From MWEH01 sp035409945 (GTDB lineage Bacteria > Bacillota > Clostridia > Christensenellales > DTU072), in the NCBI GenBank assembly GCA_035409945.1, contig DAONQC010000009.1, positions 1 to 63,422 on the forward strand: a stretch of 63,422 bases of DNA. Reading direction: 5' to 3'. Position 1 is the stretch's first letter; every line of letters starts with the position of its first letter. Positions 1 through 8,669 of the stretch are shown one piece after another. Both the position numbers and the translations under genes were made by a program. The notes under the pieces were generated by a model, which was not told where the DNA came from, made no database searches, and was given only the letters and a program-made list of their open reading frames with translations.

Positions 1-47
1 AACAAATAAAAAAGGTCTGACATTGTATCAAACCTATGCATTCAATA

Positions 48-394
48 TGGTGGAGGTGAGGGGAGTCGAACCCCTGTCCAGACGGATTGCCGAATAGCTT
101 TCTACATACTTATTTTGTTATTGAATCTCGCCTCTACAAAGTCAACAAACAAACTTTTGTATCAGCCAAGCCCCTAAATTCCGTTCCATGCTCGAGGCAC
201 AACATGTATCGGTTCCCTACTAAACCACGCCGGAACTCTGATCGTAGGTCTCAGGTCCAACGGCAGCGTTTAGCACGCTGCAAACTGTAAATCGTATTGA
301 TCGTCAGTTAAATTGATTTTTCCGTTTTATAGAAGACGAGCCTTCTGTATGCTTACTACCCCTCAACGCCGCAAGTCGAATCCGTGACACCCCC
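48..394 (-). ncRNA. ssrA: tmRNA (ssrA), transfer-messenger RNA
   Basis: This RNA rescues stalled ribosomes together with SmpB, encoded here at 17134-17586. The 3' part is a tRNA-like T arm (GGGG-TTCGACT-CCCC, about 60-76) followed by acceptor strand CACCTCC and ACCA ending at 48. The 5' end at 394 reads GGGGGTG and pairs with that acceptor strand with one G-U wobble; it continues into the conserved TCACGGATTCGAC. The tag frame ends at a TAA lying in the loop of a GCAGCGT/ACGCTGC hairpin (about 264-282), the usual arrangement. Reading back from that stop gives DDQYDLQFAAC, so the tag would end Ala-Ala-Cys instead of the usual Leu-Ala-Ala. The tag reading is my inference; the RNA identity is firm. 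Confidence 0.95.
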
Positions 395-443
395 ATGTTC
401 TCGAGGGTTTTGGGAAAAATGCTTAAAGCTTTAAGGCAAAATG

Positions 444-472
444 ATTATATCATTGTTTTTGCTTTTATACAA
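444..472 (-). promoter_or_regulatory. sigma-A type promoter of ssrA
   Basis: On the minus strand, TTGTAT at 472-467 and TATAAT at 449-444 are separated by 17 bases, about 50 bases upstream of the mature tmRNA 5' end. A 5' leader would have to be trimmed, which is normal for tmRNA. Confidence 0.65.
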
Positions 473-730
473 ACCTTTATTCCACGCTCAAAACTCATTA
501 AAAATTGAGCGTCAGTTATCACAGTCTGTGCAACACTAAGTCACCACTATTTTCCTATAAAACTAACATCGTGCTGAGTAAACTACCACTAAAATCACTT
601 TCAAAGCTGAACTCTTGGTAGATAAATCTTCATTGTAATTGCTGTAAGAACCGATATCTGCTGACTAAAATGCCACTAATATTTCAATCAAAGTTGACAA
701 CATATTGAATAGAGGTGCAATCACACCACT
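473..730. other. intergenic gap with a hairpin and weak repeats
   Basis: No gene is visible. A long-looped hairpin (CGCTCAA ... TTGAGCG) lies at about 484-512. The stretch 541-725 contains several loosely similar 'ccacta' blocks that may be decayed copies of the adjacent gene's 3' end, but the similarity is too weak to assert. Confidence 0.4.
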
Positions 731-1543
731 TTATTCTTTATTCATGGTTTTGCTTATATATCCTAGCCATTTATCAACTATGTCGATATTGGTACAGTTA
801 TATATCATCCTAGATCCGACCACATCTTCTATTTCGTTTAAAATCCATTCCCCGTCATCGTGTAGTATAAAATCAATACCTACAAAATCAAAATTCAAGG
901 CTTTATATAATTTATTGATAACCTCTTTTTGATATGGTGTACACTCGACAATACTGGCAGTCCCACCTAAAGAAAAGTTACTTCTAAAGTCTTTTTCCGA
1001 CCGTCTTAGCGCGCTTAATATAACTTCTCCTCCTAGTACATACACTCGCATATCCATTCCTGGAATCGAACATAGTGGCTGGGCAATACTGGGTTTACCT
1101 TCCAGTTTTTTATTGATACTTGAAAAATCTTGATTGTTGTTGACTAGAAAAACTTCACTTCCCCCGTGTCCTTCAACTGATTTAAGTACATATGGCGGAG
1201 TAAATGATGGTGGCATGTCGTTTACTATTTTTTCAGTTGGCATAACATGTACGCCTAGGCTTTTACAAAATAAATAGGTTTTGTATTTATCATTTGCGAT
1301 AAATGATGTCTTTGTATTGTTAAAACATCTTATGCCTCTTGCTTCTAATGCAGCAGTTAAACTTGGATTTATTGTTCTAATAATTGCAAAATCTGGAAAA
1401 TTAACATTTGGAATAGAATGGGCACTTTCTATAATTTTAAAGTCTATTTGTAAATTATGTTTTTTAGACAGAGTTAAGATATGGTTTATAAACCATTCAT
1501 TCCGTTTTGCTCCTTCATTATCATATATAAGCCATCCAATCAT
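731..1543 (-). CDS. RimK-like ATP-grasp ligase (first of a pair)
   Basis: The predicted protein of 270 residues matches the ATP-grasp fold of the RimK family, which ligates an amino acid or peptide to a carboxylate through an acyl-phosphate. Visible hallmarks are the nucleotide-binding YVLKSVEGHGGSEV near residues 125-140, the MDMRVYVLGGEV strand, the R-S-E-K-D-F-R-S-N-F segment typical of RimK, and the metal-binding end FVGIDFILHDDGEWILNEIE. The ATG at 1543 is preferred because the protein then begins MIGWLIYDNEG, parallel to MLKGWLVVN in the neighbour. A TTG at 1558 would add five residues but sits directly on AAGGA. The substrate is unknown. A related ligase lies 110 bases upstream. Could act in peptide, cofactor or protein-tail modification. 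Confidence 0.8.
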   Translation of the reverse strand: MIGWLIYDNEGAKRNEWFINHILTLSKKHNLQIDFKIIESAHSIPNVNFPDFAIIRTINPSLTAALEARGIRCFNNTKTSFIANDKYKTYLFCKSLGVHVMPTEKIVNDMPPSFTPPYVLKSVEGHGGSEVFLVNNNQDFSSINKKLEGKPSIAQPLCSIPGMDMRVYVLGGEVILSALRRSEKDFRSNFSLGGTASIVECTPYQKEVINKLYKALNFDFVGIDFILHDDGEWILNEIEDVVGSRMIYNCTNIDIVDKWLGYISKTMNKE

Positions 1544-1653
1544 ATTCCGTTCTTTCAATCCTTGTATATTATAGTCAGTACCAAAACCGACTTGTTTTCT
1601 GTGTTTATAAGCTAACTCTATAATTTCTACTTACACAATCATTTTAAATTATA

Positions 1654-2535
1654 TTAGCGTAGTTTTGAAACTACATAGTCCATAATGTATTTACTCATAT
1701 CAATGCCAGTGCATTCAAGTGTGGTTTTAAAGTGTGGATTAGAATTTATTTCACACAAAATTGGAGTATTGTTTGGACCGAATAACACATCCACCCCTGC
1801 AAAATCTAGACCTGCTGCAGAACAAGCCTGGATAGCTATTTCTTCCTGGGCTTCAGTTATATCTACCCTTTGCATTTGTCCACCATTTGTTATATTAGAC
1901 CTAAAATCGCGTTCATTGAATCTTAGCATTGATGCGACCACTTTACCACCCACTACATTAATACGAATGTCTTTGCCGCAACTTGAGGAAACAAACTCTT
2001 GAAATATTAATTCTTTATATCCTGCTCTAGTAATAACTTCTTTAGCTTCTTCAGGCGACTCAATAAGACAAACCTGTTGCCCAAAAGAGCCATATGCTTC
2101 TTTAATAACGAATGGGAAAGAGAGCGTTTTTATTACATAATCTAAAAACTCAAGCTTATTATACCCAAATGCTTCAAAGGTCATAGGAGCGCAAATAGTT
2201 TTAGGCATAGGTACATTATTTGCTTCCATACACAGTGCTGTTAGCTTTTTATTATCACATATTTTAATGGCTTTAGAAGAGTTAAAAACCTTAATCCCTT
2301 CCATCTCTAACTTCTTGGCTAAAACTACATCTTTATCCCAAAACAACACAAAGTCAGGGAGAGCTAAATCTACATTATCTTTAAAGTTTTTACATAGTAT
2401 TTTGTCAGATGGCATTATTTGAAGCTCAACGCCTAATGCATTTGCACTACGTTTTAGCATCTCATATACTTCATTAAATTTTTGTAAGTTAATAAAGCAA
2501 TTAACTACTAACCACCCTTTCAACATATCTCCCAC
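1654..2535 (-). CDS. RimK-like ATP-grasp ligase (second of a pair)
   Basis: A 293-residue RimK-type ATP-grasp protein. The central FPFVIKEAYGSFGQQVCLIE segment supplies the ATP-binding lysine and glycine loop. It is followed by FQEFVSSSCGKDIRINVVGGKVVASM, then NERDFRSNITNGG, and FAGVDVLFG...ILCEINSNPHF, where the acidic and Asn residues coordinate Mg. This last block matches RimK/LysX enzymes closely. The neighbour at 731-1543 is a shorter, more diverged paralog, so the two may add successive residues to one acceptor. The start is ambiguous: GTG at 2535 follows AAAGGA, while ATG at 2526 follows GGGAG. The gene lies 65 bases after mrp on the same strand and may share its transcript. Substrate not deducible. 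Confidence 0.85.
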   Translation of the reverse strand: MGDMLKGWLVVNCFINLQKFNEVYEMLKRSANALGVELQIMPSDKILCKNFKDNVDLALPDFVLFWDKDVVLAKKLEMEGIKVFNSSKAIKICDNKKLTALCMEANNVPMPKTICAPMTFEAFGYNKLEFLDYVIKTLSFPFVIKEAYGSFGQQVCLIESPEEAKEVITRAGYKELIFQEFVSSSCGKDIRINVVGGKVVASMLRFNERDFRSNITNGGQMQRVDITEAQEEIAIQACSAAGLDFAGVDVLFGPNNTPILCEINSNPHFKTTLECTGIDMSKYIMDYVVSKLR

Positions 2536-2600
2536 TAATCCTTTTGTATTGACACCTGTTGGCTCTAGGCTACTAGCCAGCCTTTCAATATATTCTCCTG

Positions 2601-3425
2601 CTAATCTTTTTTAATAGCGTTTATTTTCTCCATAGCTTTATCAAGCCAATTTCCATTAAATAGTTCTATCATCCCCCTGTCACAAGCAGTTGCTAGACTT
2701 GCGTCAAGTGGTATCCTTCCTAAAATATCTAATTTATATTCTTTTGCAACATCCTCTAGTTTACTATCACCAAACACTTTTATTTCTTTACCACAATCGG
2801 GACAAGCTACATAGCTCATATTTTCGACTATTCCAAGGACGGGTATATTCATAAGATTTGCCATTTTAACAGCTTTAGCAACAATCATAGAAACAAGTTC
2901 TTGTGGTGATGTTACTACGACAATACCATCAACTGGGATGGATTGGAAAACGGTTAAAGGTACATCTCCTGTTCCTGGAGGCATATCTATAAACATAACA
3001 TCTATTTTGTCCCAAATAACATCTGTCCAAAATTGCTTTACGGTGCCAGCCAGTATTGGTCCCCTCCAAACAACTGGATCTGTAGTATTTTCAAGTAGTA
3101 AATTTATTGACATTACTTTAATTCCCATGTGACTTTGAGCTGGGAATATCCCTAAATCACATGCTGAAACAGTTCCCTCAATACCAAACGCTTTGGGAAT
3201 AGACGGTCCTGTGATATCGGCATCTAAAATACCTACATTCAACCCTTCACGCTGAGCAAGTACAGCAAGCATAGAAGTTACTATAGACTTACCTACGCCA
3301 CCTTTACCACTTACAACGCCAATAACTTTTTTAATTTTACTTAGTGCATTTGGCTTTTCCATAAAATCTCTTTCTTCACATTCTTCCTTACAATCTTGAC
3401 AATTATGATCGCATTCTTTACTCAT
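2601..3425 (-). CDS. mrp: Mrp/NBP35-family Fe-S cluster carrier ATPase
   Basis: A 274-residue cytosolic P-loop ATPase of the Mrp/ApbC/NBP35 family, which binds and transfers iron-sulfur clusters. A cysteine-rich N-tail (CDHNCQDCKEEC, residues 5-16) precedes the deviant Walker A motif GKGGVGKS at about residues 40-47. LDADITGPS follows, then FIDMPPGTGDVPL (Walker B region) and the CPDC pair near residue 209 that bridges a cluster in the dimer. AAAGGAG lies upstream of the ATG. Only 12 bases separate it from the upstream MBL-fold gene, so the two are surely co-transcribed. Mrp next to this MBL subtype is a recurring clostridial pairing, as far as I recall. Confidence 0.93.
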   Translation of the reverse strand: MSKECDHNCQDCKEECEERDFMEKPNALSKIKKVIGVVSGKGGVGKSIVTSMLAVLAQREGLNVGILDADITGPSIPKAFGIEGTVSACDLGIFPAQSHMGIKVMSINLLLENTTDPVVWRGPILAGTVKQFWTDVIWDKIDVMFIDMPPGTGDVPLTVFQSIPVDGIVVVTSPQELVSMIVAKAVKMANLMNIPVLGIVENMSYVACPDCGKEIKVFGDSKLEDVAKEYKLDILGRIPLDASLATACDRGMIELFNGNWLDKAMEKINAIKKD

Positions 3426-3437
3426 CTTTCACTCCTT

Positions 3438-4262
3438 TTATTTTACATTCAGCATATCGCCAGTAGCGAAATACTCTAATTTATTATTTAAAACTTCTTT
3501 TAGTTTTTCATATGGTTCAATGCCAGTACAATGGCAAGTATAGTATTTTGAATGGTATTTATTGAGTTTTGCCCCTAACTCGTAAAGTATAGAAGTGTCT
3601 TCATCTTTACCACTACCTAAGCCAGATAAATGAAACCCACTAATTACATAATCAGGCTCTTTTCCTACAATGCCTATAAACCTTTTAATTATGTTTGTAA
3701 TACCATTATGAGCGCACCCGGCTATTAGTATTTTTACATAATTTAAGGATATTACTAGGTTTTGTTCGTGTATAAAATTATCTTCTTTATATTCTTGTCC
3801 AACAAGTAGTTTTAATCTTTTATTTGTTGAAAACCTTTCGTCTATTATTTTAACACTAGAAAATAGCCTTAATTCATCATCAATAACCAAATCTCCATCT
3901 ACAAGTTTAATTTGAGGGTTTTTAGATAATGATTTATCAAGTCCAATATACTCAATTCCCGATGGACGTTCAGAATAATAGTCCCCGAAAGCTTCTTTTT
4001 TTACATATATGTTTGCCTTGTCATTTATATCTAAAAATGCCTTTAATCCACCACCGTGATCGTAATGCCCGTGGGATAAAATAACGATATCGACTTTTTT
4101 TAAGTCCACACCAAGTGCTTTAGCATTCTCCATAAATAGAGAGCTTGCCCCTGTATCAAAAAGTAGTTTGTGCTTTTTAGTTTCAATATATAAGCTCAGC
4201 CCATGCTCACTGCCTAGACTTTCTCTATTAGATACATTATCAACCAAGCTCACTATTTTCAT
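3438..4262 (-). CDS. MBL-fold metallohydrolase
   Basis: A 274-residue metallo-beta-lactamase-fold protein. The metal-binding motif SHGHYDHGGGL is at about residues 63-73, preceded by LLFDTGAS. The later ligands appear in IAGCAHNG, near 180, and ISGFHLSG, near 208. The C-terminus TCHCTGIEPYEKL resembles the subfamily annotated as 7,8-dihydropterin-6-methyl-4-(beta-D-ribofuranosyl)-aminobenzene-5'-phosphate synthase-like in many Firmicutes. Real substrates of that group are poorly established, so I call only the fold. It is the first gene of the MBL-mrp-ATP-grasp run. Confidence 0.88.
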   Translation of the reverse strand: MKIVSLVDNVSNRESLGSEHGLSLYIETKKHKLLFDTGASSLFMENAKALGVDLKKVDIVILSHGHYDHGGGLKAFLDINDKANIYVKKEAFGDYYSERPSGIEYIGLDKSLSKNPQIKLVDGDLVIDDELRLFSSVKIIDERFSTNKRLKLLVGQEYKEDNFIHEQNLVISLNYVKILIAGCAHNGITNIIKRFIGIVGKEPDYVISGFHLSGLGSGKDEDTSILYELGAKLNKYHSKYYTCHCTGIEPYEKLKEVLNNKLEYFATGDMLNVK

Positions 4263-4453
4263 AAAATATCTTCTCTATACCGTGGGAAATTTAAAAATAT
4301 TGTCTTACCTTTTGATGTAAATATATTATACACCCAATCATCGTATTCTATAAAACAATTTGCCTATTATTAAAGCCTAGGATAATTACAACACAGACTC
4401 TTTAGCAGATAAACTCTAATTCCAACTAGACAAAAGATTTCACTTAATGTTAT

Positions 4454-4594
4454 GCCACTACTAAATAAAATTCCACTACACTTACCACTCCTCTCTAAAA
4501 AGAAAAGCTCCACGTTTAAACTAAATAAAGACTATACTCACTATTTGCCACTACTTAATGGAATTTAATTACACTTACCACTCCTTTCTAGATG
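4454..4594. repeat. two diverged direct copies, 92 bp apart
   Basis: A block beginning GCCACTACT and ending in ACTTACCACTCC plus a T/C tract occurs at about 4454-4497 and again at about 4546-4594. It lies in the gap between the MBL gene start and the 3' end of the B-repeat lipoprotein gene. I see no gene in 4263-4807. It belongs to the wider set of short tandem duplications in this window. Confidence 0.6.
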
Positions 4595-4807
4595 CATGGC
4601 TTAAGGTTCTTGATGGTTTAATGCTGTAAGCTGTGCATTTACATCTACAAGACTACTAAACTCATATATGACCATGTACAATTTAGGCCTCCATTTTTGA
4701 CACCATCAATCTATTTACTTATACTAAACACCAAGACTTTTCCAAAATGCGTCAAATTCTTCTTTTATAAGCTTTTATACTTCCTCAATAGTCGATTTTT
4801 ACATGAT

Positions 4808-6731
4808 TTATGCTGCTTTCCATTTAGCATAGATGCTGATGTTATTTGCTGGCATTATCCAGGTGGTAAATATTTCAGTACATTCACTATTCGAGTACCA
4901 ACCATCAAACTCGTGCCCAGCTTTTACGGGATCGCTTGGTTTTGTAATAGCTTCACCATATCTTACATCCTGTTCAGGGATTACCGTTCCACCCTCACCT
5001 GTTACAAACGTGACTTTATATTCATTTGCAATTCTACTAAAGTTTGCAGTAACTGTAAGATCGCCTTCCACTGTTGCAGTTCCGTTGGTCCAACCATCGA
5101 ATACATATGTATATTCTGCTGTCGCAGTTGTTGGCGTCGCGGGGAATGCTGTAGTCTTAACATAGAGCTTGCTACCCTCTACCCTTAAGACCGTCCCATA
5201 CTCCACATTGCCTATACCAGATCCCGCAACCCTTCCCCAGCTTTTGTTTGAAGATTTAACTGTTACTGTAAATTTCCTTAATGATTCAGTATATGTTGCA
5301 GTATACAGTGCAGTTTCCGTCACTTCTACTATGGTTGGAGTCCAACCACTGTGTATATACTCATATTGAGGGGTAGGATCTTTTGCGGGCGCATCTCCAG
5401 TGTAACTAGGGAGCTTTCCATATTCCACTTCCTCTGTTTTAATAATAGTTCCGTCATAATTTGCCCATTTAATAACAAAGCAATCTGCCGTACTTGAAAA
5501 GTTAGCTGTAACCGTTAAGTTACCCATCACTGTCGCCGTACCATTAGCCCAATCTACAAATGCATATGTATAATAGCCAGTTTTAGCATTTGCAGTTGCA
5601 GTAACCTCTGTATTTCCAATCCGCACTTTATTAGCAACTGCGGTTAAAACCGTACCGTATGGCACATTAGCTACGCTCGACACATCAACACTGCCACGAT
5701 CAGCGTGAGATGGAACTATTTGAACTGTATATGAATTAATTTTCCTGCTGAAATTGGCAGTTACTGTCAGATCTTCAGTTACCGTTGCCGTTCCATTAGT
5801 CCAGCTATCAAATATATATGTATGTTCAGCGGTAGCAGTTGTTGGCGTTGCAGTAACCTCCGTATTCCCAATCCGCACTTTATTAGCATCTACAGTTAAA
5901 ACTGTACCGTATGGTACGCCCACACTTGAGGCATTTGCTTTCCCATATGTTGTATTTGAAGATTGTATTTTTACTTCATACAATCTTACTCCCTCAGTAT
6001 ATGTAGCTTTAAATGTTATATTTTCTTCAATAGTTTCAGGAACAACCTTGTCCCATCCCGCAAATGTGTATACGTGTTGCGCTGTAGCATTCTTAGATGG
6101 GTTATTTGGAATTTCTATAGCCGAACCATAATCCACAGTCTTCTGTTTTAAAATAGTGGTTTCGTCATCTTCATAGAATGTATATGTATATTGATTAATT
6201 TTCCAATTTGCATATATCGTGATATTTTCATCCGGCATCTTATTAAATTGATATTCTGTTCCAGAACACTCTTCATTTATATACCATCCCTTGAACGTAT
6301 GCCCTACTTTAGTTGGATCCGACGGTTTTATGATGGTCGTATCTGCCTCTTGAGTAATAGAGGACACACCACTTCCTCCCCTTGAATCAAACGTTATGGT
6401 GTATTTAATCGGCCCATCATTTTGCTCTTCATTTTGAGTCCAAATTGCTTCTAATTCCACACTATCCGCTTTTTTGTCCGATAGCGTTCCTAAGGTGCTG
6501 GCTAGCGCCTCTTGTGTTAGAACTTCGGAAGTGCCTTTTAAGGCCCAACCTGCAAATGTATATCCTTCTTTTGTTGGGTTTTCTGGAAGCGTTTGATTAT
6601 CCTTATTGGCAACATGAACAACCTCACCATCAACAACAAAAGATACTGACACAGATTTATCTTTGCATGCTACAAATATTACAGATAGTAAAACTACCAA
6701 AACACAAATAAAAAACCACTACTTTTTTCAT
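4808..6731 (-). CDS. InlB B-repeat lipoprotein, frameshifted in the signal peptide
   Basis: The main frame runs 4808-6700 (630 codons from a TTG) and holds classical B-repeats (e.g. GHTFKGWYINEECSGTEYQF, ITIYANW) and divergent ones (VPYGTVLTVDANKVRIGNTE, repeated with changes). It looks like an extracellular scaffold or adhesin-like protein. A well-placed start exists further upstream: GGGAGG then ATG at 6731, reading MKKVVVF. However, a run of six T (coding strand, 6715-6710) throws it out of frame. With five T the protein would begin MKKVVVFICVLVVLLSVIFVAC, a textbook lipoprotein signal with Cys at the lipobox. So the gene as sequenced is off, or decayed, or the base count is wrong. The TTG at 6700 has no ribosome site. 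Confidence 0.85.
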
Positions 6732-7183
6732 AAAGACCTCCCGTTCTTTTCAACTTAAACAACATATTTTAAAAACAACACACCTCTAGACAAGCTTCAC
6801 TTCTTACCTATGCGCATAGAATGTCTAAACTATATTGTCATTTACCTTACAAGAAATAATTCTAGTAAACCTTATTTCTTTAATTATATATTTTATCTGC
6901 ATATAAGTGAATAATCAAATACTTTAGTTTTCAACCTCCGTTCCATGACGGTTCCTTTGTTTTAAGGTAGCGTATGTGCAAAAGGCATCTCCACCAAGGA
7001 TTTCTGTTGAGTTTACATCAAAAACCGTATTGCTAATCCGATAGTTCTATTCCTTTTACATTGTCTTATTAATTATACTTGATGCGGTTAACAATGGTTA
7101 GTCTGTAATATACAAAGTTTGTAGAAATGCTACAGTGAATATATGCGAGTAAAATAAAATCTAATAATATGTTCATCAAAAAC
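6732..7183. other. gap without a recognisable gene
   Basis: About 450 bases upstream of the B-repeat lipoprotein. Apart from its ribosome site (6733-6738), I can support no gene, RNA or repeat here. Confidence 0.4.
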
Positions 7184-7208
7184 AGTTGCCGAGCATTTCT
7201 CGGCAACT
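7184..7208 (-). terminator. hairpin terminator (second, downstream of hisK)
   Basis: A perfect 10-bp stem AGTTGCCGAG/CTCGGCAACT has a five-base loop. On the minus strand it is followed by GTTTTTG. It probably backs up the terminator at 7301-7330. Confidence 0.65.
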
Positions 7209-7300
7209 CGTTTTATGGCGTTATGCATAAATGCTCGCACTATGATATAAAATATCAAGATGTCACTAAATTACTAATGTTACGTAAAATGTTTTGCAAC

Positions 7301-7330
7301 CAAAAACCACCTCTAACTAAGGCTAGAGGT
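7301..7330 (-). terminator. terminator of hisK
   Basis: Stem ACCTCTA/TAGAGGT followed on the minus strand by GGTTTTTG, about 25 bases after the hisK stop. Confidence 0.7.
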
Positions 7331-7355
7331 TTCCTACTCGATAACTTGCAATTAT

Positions 7356-8162
7356 TTAAAATGGAACTTCAAATGGTTGTTGTTTTTTATATACTGTCCA
7401 ATGAGTAAATCCTATTTTTTTCATCTCTTCCAAAACAAGATCGTACCTAGAACCTACTTCTTCAAGACGATGTGCATCAGAAGAAAAAACTATTTTTCGT
7501 CCCCCTAAATCATAATACCTTTGTAAAATTGGTATTTCTGGTAAAAACTTAAGGGGATTATCTCGTATATGAGTATTTATCTCAATTGTCTTATCTTTTT
7601 CAATAATTTTTTTGAGAAGTATATCGATTTTTTCTTTATATTCAGGTTGCCATAAACTGGGATTTTCATATGGAGCATAACGAGTAATATATCCAATATG
7701 CCCTATTATATTGTATGCATATGGAACATCTAAACTTTCAATTAACAAATCTAGGTATCTATTGTATACATCAACTTGATTTTTATTTTTGAAAAAGCTA
7801 GCAAAATACGCATCTCCACCATCTACTGTATGAATGGAATTGATTATTACATCAAAGTTAAAGTGTTTAAGTTCCCTTTCGTATATAGGAACAGCTTTAG
7901 GACAAAACCCTGCTTCTACGCCAAAGGCAAAATACATAGGTGAATGCTTATATTTTTCTTTTACATACTTATACACCAATTTGTATTTTGGTAGATTTAA
8001 TTGCCTAACAAACTTTTCCTTGACCCCGAATTTATAGTCTCTATCAAGGTGCTCTGTTATAGCAAAATATGTCATGCCAAGTTCCTCGGCACGATTTCTT
8101 AACTCCTCCATCTTTACCTTCCCATCATGGGATAGTTTTGAATGCGAATGTGAATCAACCAT
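7356..8162 (-). CDS. hisK: histidinol-phosphatase, PHP family (HisK)
   Basis: A 268-residue PHP-domain protein. It opens with the metal-binding VDSHSHSKLSHDG (residues 2-14), continues through FAITEHLD (about 33-40), GVEAGFCP, INSIHTVDGGDAYF and GHIGYITRY, and ends with SSDAHRLEEVG. These are the metal ligands and spacing of the HisK/HisJ histidinol-phosphatases that dephosphorylate L-histidinol phosphate in histidine synthesis. No other his genes are nearby. The start follows AAGGAAG with good spacing, and two hairpin terminators follow the stop, so it is monocistronic. Another PHP phosphoesterase activity is possible, but the length and motif order fit HisK best. Confidence 0.88.
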   Translation of the reverse strand: MVDSHSHSKLSHDGKVKMEELRNRAEELGMTYFAITEHLDRDYKFGVKEKFVRQLNLPKYKLVYKYVKEKYKHSPMYFAFGVEAGFCPKAVPIYERELKHFNFDVIINSIHTVDGGDAYFASFFKNKNQVDVYNRYLDLLIESLDVPYAYNIIGHIGYITRYAPYENPSLWQPEYKEKIDILLKKIIEKDKTIEINTHIRDNPLKFLPEIPILQRYYDLGGRKIVFSSDAHRLEEVGSRYDLVLEEMKKIGFTHWTVYKKQQPFEVPF

Positions 8163-8669
8163 TTGTATTCTTCCTTTTGTCTATCAAAATAATAAACTAT
8201 TTCTATAATATCAAAGAAACCTTTTTCTGTATATTAGAAGGTAAATAATTAATCCTCTCCATTTTAAGTAAATCCGAATTTATATACTTTGTATGTTTTA
8301 CAGTATTTAACTAACTGCCGCTCGTCCCATAGTTAGTGTCGCGCCAAATGACTCCAACTCTAATTCTAACCTCTTTTTTTAGTAATTCGTCCTAACAAAT
8401 AAACCGTACAGTCGACCTGTTTTCCAAGCTTTTGTTATGATTTGAGGCGTTTTGTTGTTATGTTTTGAGGTGTTTCATTTAACACTTTTGCGTCTTTTTA
8501 TTTTACACTTTTGCGCTTTAGAATAGCATCTCACTGTAGCAGGCAAGAAAAATAACTATATCATTACTTGCGTCTTCTCATACTTTACTATCTATTTTTG
8601 GAATGGCAACACACTAGTGTTTTTATAGGCTTTAACAAACTATTGATAACCATATTTAGCAAAATGCTA
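8163..8669. other. gap with short direct repeats, no gene
   Basis: No supported gene. Two short direct repeats occur: TTTGAGG followed by C/T-GTTT (about 8443 and 8467), and ACACTTTTGCG (about 8482 and 8505). TTTGAGG also appears, on the minus strand, in the repeats on the other side of the adjacent ATPase gene (10058-10140). Confidence 0.4.

Noticed and set aside
473..730. Copies of the ATP-grasp gene 3' end downstream of 731
   Set aside because: Some short words recur (ccacta and flanks), but no alignment of convincing length could be made by eye.
7169..7408. Small plus-strand gene of 79 codons
   Set aside because: It contains two hairpin terminators of the hisK transcript and overlaps the hisK 3' end; it has no family resemblance.
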